From NCBI GenBank assembly GCA_017165825.1, contig CM029369.1, positions 4,528,485 to 4,592,484 of the forward strand: a stretch of DNA of 64,000 nucleotides, written 5' to 3'. Shown here one piece after another: positions 37,642 through 48,841 of the stretch. Below the pieces are notes generated by a model. The model had not been told where the DNA came from. It did no database searches and saw only the letters and a list, made by a program, of their open reading frames with translations. Within the stretch, counting starts at the first letter, position 1. Every line of letters begins with the position of its first letter. The DNA is from Hepsetus odoe (taxonomy: Eukaryota; Chordata; Actinopteri; Characiformes; Hepsetidae). Both the position numbers and the translations under genes were made by a program.

Positions 37642-37733
37642 AGCTGCCCCTTGCTGCACACGGGTGTGGGTAAAAAGCAGAAATTGTGTATCACTGTGTG
37701 CTGTCACTTTCACTTTTTAGTCACTTTCACTTT
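37642..37733 (+). mobile_element. SINE A tail fragment
   Basis: GCTGCCCCTTGCTGCACACG to a doubled tail unit (TCACTTTCACTTTTTAGTCACTTTCACTT, with the tail written twice). Confidence 0.65.
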
Positions 37734-38747
37734 AAGTGTAACCAGGGTGGGATTGGCAGATTGAAAGAATTGCTGATTGGCAGGCAGATAGGGTTATTTT
37801 TAGCTTTCAACCTGTAAGTGTTTCCAACCCCAACACTTCAGCCTTTGGACAGCTGAACCTAAACATGACCCAAGACAAGGACTGCCCAGTTTACACTGCA
37901 GGAAAAGATCTTTAGGAGTATGCATTGCCTGTGTACTGGGCTTTGGGGAGTTAATAATGTTATATATGGATACTGTGTGCAGGCAAGCTGAAGATTACAT
38001 TACATGCAAAGATAACACAGTCTTCGGTTCTTTGGGTCTTTAATCATCATGAGAAAGTCAGGTTCTTTCTGAGCAGGGATCAAAATATTCACCTATCAAA
38101 ATACAGCCAGTAGGGCTCCACATAATGAGTAAATGATCCGTCAAGTTGCACTGTACCAGAACCACTCGCTGGGGCATCATGTTCCATCAAGATGGCAGAT
38201 GCTGCATAATAGAAATAGAAAAACATTTTTTTTTTGAAGCTGTGAACATTCGCCACCCAATTCTTTTCATATCTGTACTAACTGAGATTCAAATATACAG
38301 TCTAGAGTTATCAGGCATCTTTTATTACTATGATTTGTCAGATATTACATACTCATGTGAGCAGAGTGATATTGTTCCACCTGAAGACTTTTTCAGCAGA
38401 CCCCAGTAGCTAGTACCGCTCTGTGCTTCCCTCCCTGGTCTACGTGTCCCCTTCTAGAAGCCCTTCAAAGGTCAGAATGGAAATCAATTTGAATATTTTG
38501 TCTTTATTTAATCAAATAAAATATTTCCCCATAAATCTGTTTTCAGATTAGCTTGGACAGTTTGTTCTTTGTTTGTGAAATGGTGTAAAAAGTGCTGCTA
38601 ATGAGCAATGAGAGGTAACGAGGAAGTGGGAGAACCATGTGAAAATAGAACATCTTCACAGAGACAATCGAGATAAGATGACAGCAGGGCATCTTTCATT
38701 TATCAAACCACTGTGTAAAACTGAAATTAAATAATGTTGACTTGCTT

Positions 38748-38935
38748 GGGCCGCGATGGTTAGGAACAAGGCAACAGGTGTGGAAGCTTGTGAGACCAGG
38801 AGGTTGCCCTGAGGTATCCCTGAGCAAGGTAATGTCCCCATCACTGCTGCCCTGCTGCATGTGTGTGTTGGTGAGATGTACAGAAAGAGGGGGGTGCGGT
38901 GAGTAGTGGTTAGGGAGTTGACCCCAGGATCGGCA
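38748..38935 (+). mobile_element. SINE A fragments in tandem
   Basis: A decayed copy (AGGTTGCCCTGAGGTATCCC, 38,800) is followed at 38,890 by a second head (GGTGAGTAGTGGTTAGGGAG) truncated at about 38,935. A reverse copy starts within 20 bases, giving a small SINE cluster. Confidence 0.65.
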
Positions 38936-38951
38936 CGACTCGGAGCGATCT

Positions 38952-39115
38952 GCCACTGTGCAGCAGAGGACAGCTATTTAAAGCGACCGGGGAGCAGTGA
39001 TTGGGACGGTAACTTGCTCAATTGTAACTCAGGGCAACCTACTGATTCAAGATTCAAACCCATGACCTTTCAACCCTGAGGCCCAGTCCCTGAACACTAG
39101 ACCACCGCTGCCCCA
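38952..39115 (-). mobile_element. SINE A, reverse partial copy
   Basis: CCACTGTGCAGCAGAGGACA to the head AACACTAGACCACCGCTGCC. The tail is missing. Confidence 0.75.
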
Positions 39116-39430
39116 AGATGTGCGGAGGGAATGAACCAGGGGGCTTCATACATGCAAAGCGTATCTGCAGGTTTTATCTCTTCACCAATTCCTTCCTGGG
39201 ACCAACTGTGAACAGATATGTTCAGATAGGGGATGTATATCATTGCACATTGGGCAAGAAATCCAAAGTATCCATCTGCCGTCTTTTTGTTTCAGCTGCT
39301 CCCTTTTGGGGTCGCCACAGTGGATCAACCATCTCCATTTCTTCCTGTCCTCTGCATCTTCCTGCTTCAAACCAACCACCTGCATGTCCTCTCTCACCAC
39401 ATCCATAAACCTCCTCTTTGGTCTTCCTCT

Positions 39431-39449
39431 TAACCCTAACCCTAACCAG
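39431..39449. repeat. Short telomere-like (CCCTAA)n tract
   Basis: TTAACCCTAACCCTAACC: nearly three vertebrate telomere hexamers lying exactly at a breakpoint inside the RTE copy. It may be chance or a double-strand-break repair scar. Confidence 0.6.
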
Positions 39450-39465
39450 CTCCGCCTCCTGTCTT

Positions 39466-39667
39466 TTACATTTATATTACATTTACATTTACGGCATTTA
39501 GCAGACGCTCTTATCCAGAGCGACTTCCATGTCCTAATTACAGGGACAGTCCCCCTGGAGACACTCAGGGTTAAGGGTCTTGCTCAGGGACCCAGGTGGG
39601 ATTCGAACCTGGGACCTCTTGAGCCATTGGTCCATAGGCAAGTACCCACCACTAGACTACCAACACC
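39466..39667 (-). mobile_element. V-SINE-like element, near full length
   Basis: Reverse copy: TTTACGGCATTTAGCAGACG, CTTATCCAGAGCGACTTCCA, GGGTTAAGGGTCTTGCTCAG, box B-like GGGATTCGAACCTGGGA and an A-box side ending CACCACTAGACTACCAACAC. Inserted in a LINE fragment. Confidence 0.82.
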
Positions 39668-40581
39668 TCTTTTCGTCAGTGCCACCATCTCCAACCCCTA
39701 CGACATAGCTGGTCTCATGACAGTCCTGTAAACCTTCCCTTTTACTCTCGCTGGCACCCGTCTGTCACAAATCACCCCAGCCACTCTTCTCCACCCATTC
39801 CAACCTGTCTGCACTCTCTTCATCACCTCTCTTCCACACTCACCGTTACTCTGAACAGTTGATTCCAAGTATTTAAACTCCCCCACCTTTGTTACCTCCA
39901 CTCCCTGCATCCTAACCACTCCACTTTCCTCCCTTTCATTCACACTCATGGTAACTCTTATACTGTAATACACTGGTGAAGGCTGACTGATGAAATTGGG
40001 GAAAATCTACAATTACTAAAACCTGTCACTCAATTGTCCTACATTTGGTCTCAGTGCATAGATTTCTAGTTGTCATAGTAGCCACATCAATGTAGATTGA
40101 ATGCCTACAAATCATCAACTGGTTGTACGATTCCTAAGTCCCATAATCCAATGATTCTGGTGAAGTTTAACCATAGTCTGAAATTGTGGTAAGTATTTAA
40201 ATAAAAGTAAGAGAAAACTGCTGTTGTGAGTAGCCGGAACAAGCATGATCACACATCTGCTCTGCTGCCCAGTCTTTCACAATTAAAAAAAGGGAATGTA
40301 GACAGCTCCAGCCAGGGACAGGCCCCAAAAAAGAGAAATTTAGTCACCATTCCTTAAATGCTCTAAAGACAAAGAAGGAAAGAGAACAAAGGGCATTAAA
40401 AGGGCACATGGCTGCCAGACCAAATGCATTTTATATCCAAGAGGCTCCTCTGCATCACTTCACTTGTGCTAAAAATGACAAGGCCTTTCATCCCATCATA
40501 GATGCACTCATACTTGATTCCCTTTTTTTACACATTCACACAAATGGAGTATCGTGTGTGTGCATGTGGGTGTGTGTTTGT

Positions 40582-40585
<4 letters not shown>

Positions 40586-40651
<66 letters not shown>
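40586..40651. repeat. (GA)n microsatellite
   Basis: An almost pure GA run of about 65 bp. The Glu/Arg and Leu/Ser repeat ORFs on the two strands are artefacts of it. Confidence 0.95.
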
Positions 40652-40654
<3 letters not shown>

Positions 40655-40722
40655 GGTGAGAAGTGTTTTGACTATGGTGGAATGCTGATCTCCCTTTAGC
40701 TAAACAAAACCCAATTTCCTCA

Positions 40723-41117
40723 GTGGCCCCACCCAAGCCAGCTTCCTGCACTAAACTATCTTATCATGCATTCGGCTACATGCCCGCTGGCATTTTGCTC
40801 TCAGCATCAGACATGGCACCTAATGAGTATTCCAGACACCAAGAGGGAAAGATGCTTGTGTTTCCCCTGCTAGATAGAGCATGTCTGGAGTCCTATCCTC
40901 ACACAGACAGAGTATTTCCTGCTTGCCCCCCACCAAGAGTCTCATTAAACATCAGCCATTCAAGCAAGACAAAACCCTGGCTATGTTTACCAGCCACAAT
41001 TCTGCGAAGAAAAAAAAGCTGGGGATTGCCTGTTAGTGAGCTGCGCACCACTCCGGTGACCAAACTCATCCTCACACATCAGAGGAATAGCCTACAGAGA
41101 AAGGTCAGCTCAGTCAG
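40723..41117 (+). other. Unrecognised open frame ending at a splice-donor consensus
   Basis: A 132-codon frame (MAPPKPASCTKLSYHAFGYM...) with no recognisable domain and no repeat family seen over it. It is followed by CAG|GTAAGG at 41,118, a good donor. No partner exon, promoter or conserved motif was found, so it may be chance or a noncoding first exon. Confidence 0.15.
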
Positions 41118-41417
41118 GTAAGGACAGACCAAGGAAATGAGCTACAGCCAATGTAGGAAGAGTACACACACCGTTTTACACCTTGTTAAGTCTACACTAG
41201 TGCAAATTAGCCATTTTGAAACAGTTAAATAAATCAGCCAATCAAAGTAAAGTGGCAGTTCAATTAAAGAAAATAGAAAAAAAGATACAAAGTGTTTGGT
41301 GTGTGTTAACTTGAAACACTATTAAAGTTAAAAACCAAATAACTCACCCTCCATCAGAGCCATTTATATTCTGATATTCAAAATGCATGTGCAGCACTCT
41401 GCATTGATTTTTAAGTG

Positions 41418-41679
<262 letters not shown>

Positions 41680-41811
41680 TTATAGTTGCATTAAATGCAC
41701 AAGCTTTGAAAAGAATAAAAATGACTTATGACAGTTTCTAGTTTAGTTTTAGTTTTAGTTTATAAAGTTTTTAATCAGAGAATCAGGTCAGTTAAACATG
41801 TGGGATGTTGA

Positions 41812-42538
41812 TCTGGTCTCAAGAGCATGGAGGAGATTTCAGGAGACAGGCAGTCATGTAGGAGAGCTGGACAGGGCTGTTGGAGGTCCTTAACCCATCA
41901 GCAGGAGCAGCATCTGCTCCTTTGTGCAAGGAGGAACAGGATGAGCCCTACAAAGTGACCTCCAGCAGGCTGCTGGCATGAATGTCTCCAACCAAACCAT
42001 TAGAAACAGACTTCATGAGGGTGGCCTGAGGGCCCTGTGCTCACTGCCCAGCACCATGGAGCTTGACTGGCATTTGCCAGGGAACTCCTCCACGCTCACC
42101 TGACCTAAATCCAATAGAACATCTCTGGGACATCATGTTTAGGTACATCTGACACCACCAGGTTGCACCTCAGACTGTCCAGGAGCTCAGTGATGCCCTG
42201 GTCAGGATATGGGAGGAGATACCCCAGGACACCATCCATCATCTTATAAGGAGCCCCAACATTGTCAGGCGTGCATATAAGCACGTGGGGGCCAAACAAA
42301 CTACTGAGGACCATTTTGAATTGCTGCATTGACATTTCAGCAAATTGGACTTGCAGCAGCATCAGTTTTTCCGTTTAAATTTCTTGATCATTTTCATTTT
42401 CATCAAATGATGTGGCCGTTTGTTCCTAACACATCACCCATTCCATATCAGTATGGAGATCCAGCATGATTTGTTTTTTTCCAATTGAAATCTGATGTGT
42501 TTTCAAAGTGTTCCCTTAATTTTTTTGAGCAGTGTATT
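41812..42538 (+). mobile_element. Tc1-like transposon relic, 5'-truncated
   Basis: Plus-strand remnant of a Tc1-like family whose right end TTAATTTTTTTGAGCAGTGTA is intact at about 42,518-42,538. Decayed transposase text is recognisable: the helix-turn-helix region (CAAGAGCATGGAGGAGATTT, 41,819), a middle part with CCTTTGTGCAAGGAGGA, and the last catalytic block SPDLNPIEHLWDIM (near 42,095). Between 42,070 and 42,090 the sequence jumps from the FA-type block to this last block, deleting the DD region. The left terminal inverted repeat is absent. The minus-strand ORF at 42,105-42,362 is a shadow. Confidence 0.8.
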
Positions 42539-44164
42539 AACAACGGATACATTGTGTAGTCCCTAAATCAACCATTTCTAATTTGAATCTCAGAAAACAC
42601 TTCCTCTGTATGATTAGCAACACACATGAGCTCCAGAAGAAGTGAAACCCTGTAAAAATGAACTGTAAGGTGTTAATGAAATGAAAAGTATGGGTTTTGG
42701 CTTATATGGTTCAGAGTTGTTTCACTTCAACTTGCAGGGCACATTGACCCATCATGTGATTCATCGAGAGAAACTGCAATGTGAAAATGGGAAGTAAAAT
42801 GTGCGGGTAAAATATGACTTGCAAATTGTGGACACATCAGCCCCCGAGTTCACTCAAGTGCCGAGCAAAGATGTGGAACAGCTGGATGGAAATGACAGTA
42901 GGAGCGTTTTTTTTTTTTTTTCCACATGTGCAACATATGAGTATTGAGAGATTTGGATTTCATTCATCGTCAAGGAGTGTGTTTCAATCTAATGAAGGAA
43001 GATGCACCGATCAAAAAAAACCAAAAAACCATAGCTAGGTGGGAAGTGAACTCTGCAGGCAATCAAGAACTCCTGGCAGTAGCCAGTTTAAACCATCAAG
43101 GAAAATGAACATGACTAGATGGTGATCCAAAAATGGCAGCCATTTTTTTTTTTTGTTACATAAAGCTCAACATATGCTGTAATGAGCCATAGTGGAACCC
43201 ATAACTGAAGCACTGCCTCCCTCTAGTGGCTGAGTGAGGGAACACATGCAAGTCACTTCATTGTAAGTTCACGTGCATTATTTTCCCTCTTTGTCCATTT
43301 TATCCACCCCACTGACAATATAGACATTGTTACATTGTTTCAGTTACAAATTGTATCTCATCTTTTTCTCTGCATCATCCTTTACCCTGATAATAAATGG
43401 CTGGGAATAGTACATGGTATGATTTAAAAATAATCAATAAAAAGTCATTGAAAAGCATTTATTAAAAGCACATCATTACAGCATCGTTACAAACCCCCTC
43501 TACACACCCCTCTATTCTTAAATGGCATATAAAAATCCCAATAGTAGAGGAAATATAAACAATCTGCATGTATAAAATCTAGATCTTAATAAAACTAGGT
43601 AAAAATGCCATGATAAATATCTTCATATGATAATAAGAGAGCCCCAGGACCTCCACAGGCCCACCCACTGAGAAGGTATTGTTGGGTTGGTGCCTTGCTA
43701 TATCTGGTTTGATAAATTTGTTGTGTTTTAATCTGCATATCCTTTATAGAGAGCACCTTTCTGATAATAATTAATGCACTATTAATGTTTTTTGGCAAGA
43801 ATTCATCATATTTAAAAAAGAGAAAGCGTAAATGTTGCCTGCACAAAAAATGATGGCACATGTTAAACTCGGAAAAATCACATTAAATTAATCGCATTAA
43901 ATGAAGCCATGATATGTCCATAAGCTACGAAGAGAGCAGAGTAAAATTGATCAGGGAACTGGTAGAGAAATACAAAGAAAGCATAAACATTAATATGCCT
44001 TGTTGATGCTGTAATGGTGGAATAGCACCGAATGCTGGTTTTCCAAGGCATTTTTTCTCCCAGCTGCCGAAGTCATCCATGGCTCGTTTTGTATTTAGTT
44101 TCTCCATTTTCCTCCTGATTATCTGTAGTACATGGAAAGAAAGATGGAAGGTAAGATGATACAT
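42539..44164. other. No gene recognised; possible weak exon on the minus strand
   Basis: On the minus strand at about 44,129, a pyrimidine-rich acceptor (CTTTCCATGTACTACAG) precedes IIRRKMEKLNTKRAMDDFGS. It cannot be joined in frame to the CARD gene and is not recognised, so it is only noted. Confidence 0.25.
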
Positions 44165-44375
44165 AGTGAAAGTGACAACCCTTGTCATTGCGAGGTCACA
44201 GCACATGTGAACCACAACGAAATTGGACCTCTGCATTTAACCCATGCAAACACTGTGCAGCAGTGGGCAGCTATTGAAAGCACCCGGGGAGCAGTGACAT
44301 GGACAGTACCTTGCTCAAGGGTACCTCAGGGCAACCTTCTGGTGAGGGAACCAAACCCACAATCAGAGGTGCTGA
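44165..44375 (-). mobile_element. SINE A, reverse copy
   Basis: Tail AGTGAAAGTGACAACCCTTG, a well-kept middle AACCACAACGAAATTGGACC and core CTTGCTCAAGGGTACCTCAG. The head is truncated at the right. Confidence 0.83.
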
Positions 44376-44852
44376 GCCACAGCTGACAACAATCAGCACC
44401 ATAACCAGCAGCACTTGAAAGCCGCAGCTCAAACCAGTGCTGCTGCTGAGTTTTTGAAATGACTTTATTTTATTTTTTTTTTAATTCCCCTGCTTTTGTT
44501 TCGTTGGGGATCAATTTATATAAAGAGCTGACCAGTCGGTCCTCCTGGGATTTTGATCACTCCTGATTCTCAGTTCTGTATACGCCTCAAGTTATTAAAA
44601 AATAAATAATTAAATAAATAAATCTGATCAAATTCCCTTTTCTTTACAGCTCCTTACTGACCTCAAAGACCCTGGACTAAGATAATAGAACAATGTCATA
44701 CACTTAACAGCAACCAGGCTGGTTATTTTTTTAAACATACTGATTTCAAACCTTCAGATGGTGAGGCATCTTATTATTTCAGATTAGCGTGTGGGTTTTT
44801 GTTATAACAGCAAATTAGTTTGTGTTTTCAATTACGCTACATTCTTAAACTG

Positions 44853-44908
44853 CTGGACCTGGAAGTTGCTCTGGATAAGAGCGTCTGCTAAATGCCGTAA
44901 ATGTAAAT
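44853..44908 (+). mobile_element. V-SINE-like 3' fragment
   Basis: GAAGTTGCTCTGGATAAGAG followed by CGTCTGCTAAATGCCGTAAA. Confidence 0.7.
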
Positions 44909-44999
44909 AATCCTGCGTTTTTAAACATAATGGAAAACATGAATGATAAAATTGACCTGTAATACTGTTGAACTTGGACAGACTACAGGAATAAAGACA

Positions 45000-45005
45000 T
45001 TTATT
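45000..45005 (-). terminator. Poly(A) signal candidate for the CARD gene
   Basis: TTTATT on the plus strand is AATAAA on the minus strand, 90 bases after the predicted stop codon. The position suits a 3' UTR end near 44,980. Confidence 0.45.
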
Positions 45006-45094
45006 GGGGTCTAATGTCAAAAGGCAGTTAAAGTTTGCTTCTGGAGACTTTGTATGTGTCACTTACCACAGATTATACAGTTTTCCATTAGTCC

Positions 45095-45216
45095 TCACTT
45101 GCTCTGTTGCTGGAATCTCTCATTCCCAGTCACAGTACAACTGTTCATAGTGCAGTTTTGCATTATAGGCGCAAAAACACGGCTCCTGTTAGTTGCTTTG
45201 ATGTTCACCACATTGC
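45095..45216 (-). CDS. CARD-domain protein, terminal coding exon D
   Basis: Acceptor TCTTGTGTCTGCAG ends at 45,217. In the inherited phase the exon reads G-NVVNIKATNRSRVFAPIM then QNCTMNSCTVTGNERF and stops at TGA (45,097-45,095). The other two phases stop quickly. The 'NVV-x(n)-R-V-x-AP-x-M/I-x-x-C' segment resembles short hydrophobic tails seen after death-fold domains in some fish proteins (recollection, not verified). The full protein would be about 156 residues. An AATAAA on the minus strand at 45,005-45,000 lies 90 bases downstream and is a plausible poly(A) signal. A GTAAGT donor at 45,066-45,061, just after the stop, means an alternative or 3' UTR splice is also possible. Confidence 0.62.
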
Positions 45217-45958
45217 CTGCAGACACAAGAAACATTTACACATTTTAGTAATATTCGTTGCTACTCTCCACAACCTAATATTGCATTTATTTCATAAAAT
45301 TAAAAAATAAATAAATAAAACAAGGTTTTGTTCCAACAGCTAATCATCAAACATCGCCATGAAGGAAATACTTTTGAAAATGAGATCTGTGGATGTGAAG
45401 AACTTTAAAGAAACTTCACAAAATACAAAGATCCTTTGAGTTCCTCTTTGCCAAGTATGTTTACAATGACTCTTATCTTCTCACTCACACATCCAGAAAA
45501 AACAGTTGTCTAAAGAACCATCCCCTAAAAGGTTCTTCAGAGAACCAAAAGTGATTCCTCGGCAGAGGTGGCGAACTCCAGTCCTGGGAACCTACTCACA
45601 GGCCTGATTCAACTGTAGGTCAGATTTAGTAGATGTTACAGAAGATCCATCGTCAGGGCCGTGGGTTACCACCCCTATTCCTGTCCTTCACTGACAGCAT
45701 TTTATTTTTAAGAGTGCACTTTTACAAAAAGACACCCTTACAGCTGTTGTGTAAGTGATCATTAAACGTTCCTGACGATTACTTTAAAGTTCTAGGTAAC
45801 ATTTTCAGTAGATGATGTCAAATAATGAGGAAGGATGGTCTGATATGACCAGTTTCATTCCATTTGCGTCATCTCAGAGTGATCTTGAGCGACTACTTTA
45901 ATGAATGAGCATAAAGCATTAGAGGGAAAGTTTACTTCTATAGTAGGCTTGGACTTAC

Positions 45959-45991
45959 CTTGGTGTTGGGTCCCAGGAGACGTTTGTCTAC
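45959..45991 (-). CDS. CARD-domain protein, coding exon C (33-nt linker)
   Basis: A 33-base micro-exon with acceptor GTAAAACAG (ending at 45,992) and a consensus donor AAG|GTAAGT at 45,958. It encodes G-RQTSPGTQHQ between phase-1 boundaries. It is separated from exon B by a 95-base intron. It is polar and low-complexity, consistent with a flexible linker after the CARD. Confidence 0.6.
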
Positions 45992-46086
45992 CTGTTTTAC
46001 GAAGGGTTGAAATTTGAATTCTTATCAAAGTGAACGTATATCAAACATAATTTAGCCAACTCTGAAATGTGTCAGAAAAAAGTTAC

Positions 46087-46131
46087 CTGCAACACCATCC
46101 GTCTGAGAAGGAGCGCTGCTCAAGCTCTGAA
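46087..46131 (-). CDS. CARD-domain protein, coding exon B (45-nt linker)
   Basis: A 45-base micro-exon with acceptor GTTTTACAG (ending at 46,132) and donor GCAG|GTAACT at 46,086. Read in the phase left by exon A, it gives V-QSLSSAPSQTDGVA, a Ser/Gln-rich linker. Length divisible by three and phase 1 on both sides agree with the neighbouring exons; the other frames give a stop or an incompatible phase. Confidence 0.62.
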
Positions 46132-46731
46132 CTGTAAAACACAAAAGACATGAAGCTGATTGAGTTCATTTCCGTAAAGCAAATGACTTATTTCTAGTTA
46201 ATATTATATATAAATAAAATTGAGCTTATGCAAACGTTAAAGCACTAGATAATGTTCTACTGATGTTAAAAAAGTCACATGTTGTACAGAGAACAAACTT
46301 TTAAAGCATTGCTTTGGGTTTTCCCTCTCCTTTTCATGTTTGTCTCCCGTTTGACTATTTGTTGCTCCATTCCAGACGATTGGCTGTCGGACTGAAGTTT
46401 GAATGAAGCTAATTGGCTTGTACTGGTGGATCACCTCCAGAGATCCCACCTTCCAGCTTTTTGGAAGTTTGCATCTGCCTTGTGTTTGTGTTCTGTTATT
46501 TAAGCTGTTTGAATGTTTATGTAGATGAACACCACCTCTGTGTTTTTTGTTTTGTCGTTTAGTGCAGAGTAGTTTTAGTTTAATACTAATACTAACTTAA
46601 CACAGGTTGTACAGGAGACTAAAACTGAAGTCAGGATTAGGGCCATTTCATTTTAATAAGTTCTTTCTCAGGTGTCATCAAGAGACCCAGACTGTTATTA
46701 AGGAAAGTGGCCTTTCCTTAATTATTATTAT

Positions 46732-46765
46732 TATTAGTAGTAGTAGTAGCAGTAGTAGTAGTAGT
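46732..46765. repeat. (TAG)n microsatellite in CARD gene intron A-B
   Basis: About ten TAG units with one CAG, after a short ATT run. Confidence 0.85.
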
Positions 46766-47272
46766 ATACATTTAATATATAATTTAATGTATTTATTTCT
46801 CCTGAATTAAACATACTGGAAAAATGTACTTTTGGTGAAAAAAAAAACATTAGCTAACAACACTGTATGTTCTAAATAAAGGAAAAGAAGAGAAAATTTA
46901 ATATTTTCCTTTGTCTTTTACAGAACAGCAGTAATGACATTATTCAATCTTAGCAGTAATGCAAAGGACTCAGATGTACAGACAAGTCAATTGTGCCAAT
47001 TATGATTATTTGGTTAATTATGAATGCATCATTCTGGCCTGTTATGGAGGGATTAGTGAACTGATTCATCCGTTATGGCAAAACATAATATTTCATTAAG
47101 GGCTACAAACACGTAAAAGAAGTGATCCTATACTTCAGAGCCTAAATACCATGAACTCTTCATGGCATGCCATACAGCCTTTTAGTGAGATGTGTATGTA
47201 TGGTGGACTATTTGAGCATCACATGGAAGTGTGTGTGGTGGACATGCAGTCCAATAGGAAAAAGCTGGTGAC

Positions 47273-47549
47273 CTGCTGTTGTTGTTATCCATGTCCTGAG
47301 CTCCGGGCTGGACGCATTCACGTCATCCTCTTTCAGCATGTCCAAAAATCTGAGGCATACCGAGTCGCCCTTGCCGAGGATTGTGTCCAAGAGCTCTACG
47401 GTTTGGTCATGGTCTGGAATACTCTTAAGTCTTTGGTATTCATCCATCGTTATGAGGTGTCTCGAGTCCACATGCTGTAGAATGATGGAGTCGGCCCGCA
47501 GCCATCTGATTAGCTTCACTTTATTGGTCCTGATGATGTCCATTCAGTC
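47273..47549 (-). CDS. CARD-domain protein, coding exon A
   Basis: Minus-strand exon carrying the start codon at 47,543-47,541. It follows a good acceptor (polypyrimidine TTTTCTTTCAG ending at 47,550) and six 5' UTR bases. It encodes 90 residues plus one base and would end at CAG|GTCACC (donor GT at 47,272-47,271), a weaker but phase-correct site. Residues 1-86 read as a CARD: NK-x-K-LI-x-WL-x-AD near residues 7-18, IILQHVDSRHLIT (20-32), EYQRLK (35-40), TVELLDTILGKG (48-59), CLRFLDML (63-70), then DVNASSPELRTWI. This spacing is typical of six-helix CARDs in teleost inflammasome and NLR-associated proteins. By family, CARDs recruit partners by homotypic interaction in the cytosol. The partner is unknown. 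Confidence 0.72.
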
Positions 47550-47679
47550 CTGAAAGAAAACAAAGAAATGTACATTTTTAGCGAGCCTAGCCACAGAGTT
47601 CCCACTCTGAGCCTGATGTCAAATTCTCTGACTATTCCTGGACTTTCACTGAAAAAACTGAATTTCTATGAGCTCTAAT

Positions 47680-47897
47680 GACAGGCCATCTTTTAGGACG
47701 AAAGCCCTATAATCTGATAGTTGTGGGATCGAGTCCCAGACCTCTAGGTTGCCCAGGGGTAGCCTCGAGCAAGGTACCGCCCCCATCACTGCTTCCTGGA
47801 TGCTGGATATATGGCTGCCCCTTACGGCACATTGTCACATTGGTGGATGTGTATAATGGAGGCATTTGGTTGTGGCGTGCTGTGTGTTATGCTGATA
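47680..47897 (+). mobile_element. SINE A, decayed head
   Basis: Box B-like GGGATCGAGTCCCAGACC, core CTCGAGCAAGGTACCGCCCC, and a truncated tail. It lies just upstream of the CARD exon. Confidence 0.72.
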
Positions 47898-48173
47898 AAA
47901 TAACCTGTTTTAAAGATTGGATTAATACATTACTCCCCAATTTTTATCTAAATATTTGCTGTTAAATTGGAACAAAATTATGAATGTATACAGTTATTAC
48001 AGTTTATTAAAAAACACCTATGTTAGATTTCTCAACGGGCGTGGCACATCCTGCCAGTGGGCGCCATGGCCACCAGAGTGGGCATGATGCACACAAATCC
48101 TGGGTTGGGAGTGTGCTCAGGTTTAGCAGAAGCAAATTTGAATTTGCAATTTTGGAGTGAATAGAAAAAGTCT

Positions 48174-48470
48174 TCTTCTTCTTCTTTCAGCTGCTCCCAT
48201 TTAGCAGTCACCACAATGGATCGTCTGTTTCCATTTCCTCCTGTCCTCTGCAACTTCGTCCTAAAAACCGACCACTTGGTCCTCTTCTTCTCTTTCCTGG
48301 CAGTTCCATCTTCAGCATCCTCCTGATATAATCCTTGTCTCTCTTCTGGACCAGAACCAACGCAACCTTGCTTCTCTAACTTTGTCTCGAAAACATCCAA
48401 CCTGAGCTGTCACTCTAATGTACTCATTTCTAATCCTGTCCATCCTCGTCATCAAGCCATTTGGCTTAGT
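48174..48470 (-). mobile_element. RTE-type LINE 3' end
   Basis: 5'-truncated minus-strand copy starting with CTTCTTCTTTCAGCTGCTCC. It has a decayed C-terminal block with several indels, and lies upstream of the CARD gene on that gene's transcribed strand. Confidence 0.75.
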
Positions 48471-48841
48471 GTATTTATTTATTTATCTTCTTTCAGACAG
48501 TGCATCAAGCAGCAGGTAAAATATGGACAGATGTTTAGTAGGGATGGGAAAAAAGAGTTTGTATCCATGTGGTATATAGCATGTACTGAAAAGGCAAGCT
48601 AAGCTTTAGCAAGCTAGAAAGCAAGCTAAAAGCTCATATATAAATATCTGAACCCCTGCATTTCTGCATCTGTGATATGAGAAAGTCTTACACACTTCCC
48701 AGCTCAGGGAACTGATTTAGTGCAGTAATTACTGTAGAGTGAATATAAAGAGGCACAAGAGAACAGAAGTAAGATCATAGGAGAGCATTTCCAGTTCAAT
48801 TTCATGTCCAAAAACATCAGCTGTACTGGCTGTAAACTCAC

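Larger units (their letters stand above)
39288..39975 (-). mobile_element. RTE-type LINE copy interrupted by a SINE
   Basis: Two minus-strand LINE parts, 39,288-39,430 (3' end) and 39,668-39,975 (thumb region reading VGEFKYLESTVQSNGECGRE and VICDRRVPARVKGKVYRTVM), are separated by a V-SINE-like copy and a short CCCTAA stretch. The C-terminal block normally between them is mostly missing. Confidence 0.78.

Noticed and set aside
40408..40751. Frames with Glu/Arg or Leu/Ser repeats
   Set aside because: Produced by a (GA)n microsatellite.
43925..44236. Minus-strand segment IIRRKMEKLNTKRAMDDFGS as a last exon of the CARD gene
   Set aside because: The acceptor is fair, but splicing from the available donors either follows the TGA stop or creates an immediate stop, and the nearer AATAAA already ends the gene; it could at most be 3' UTR.
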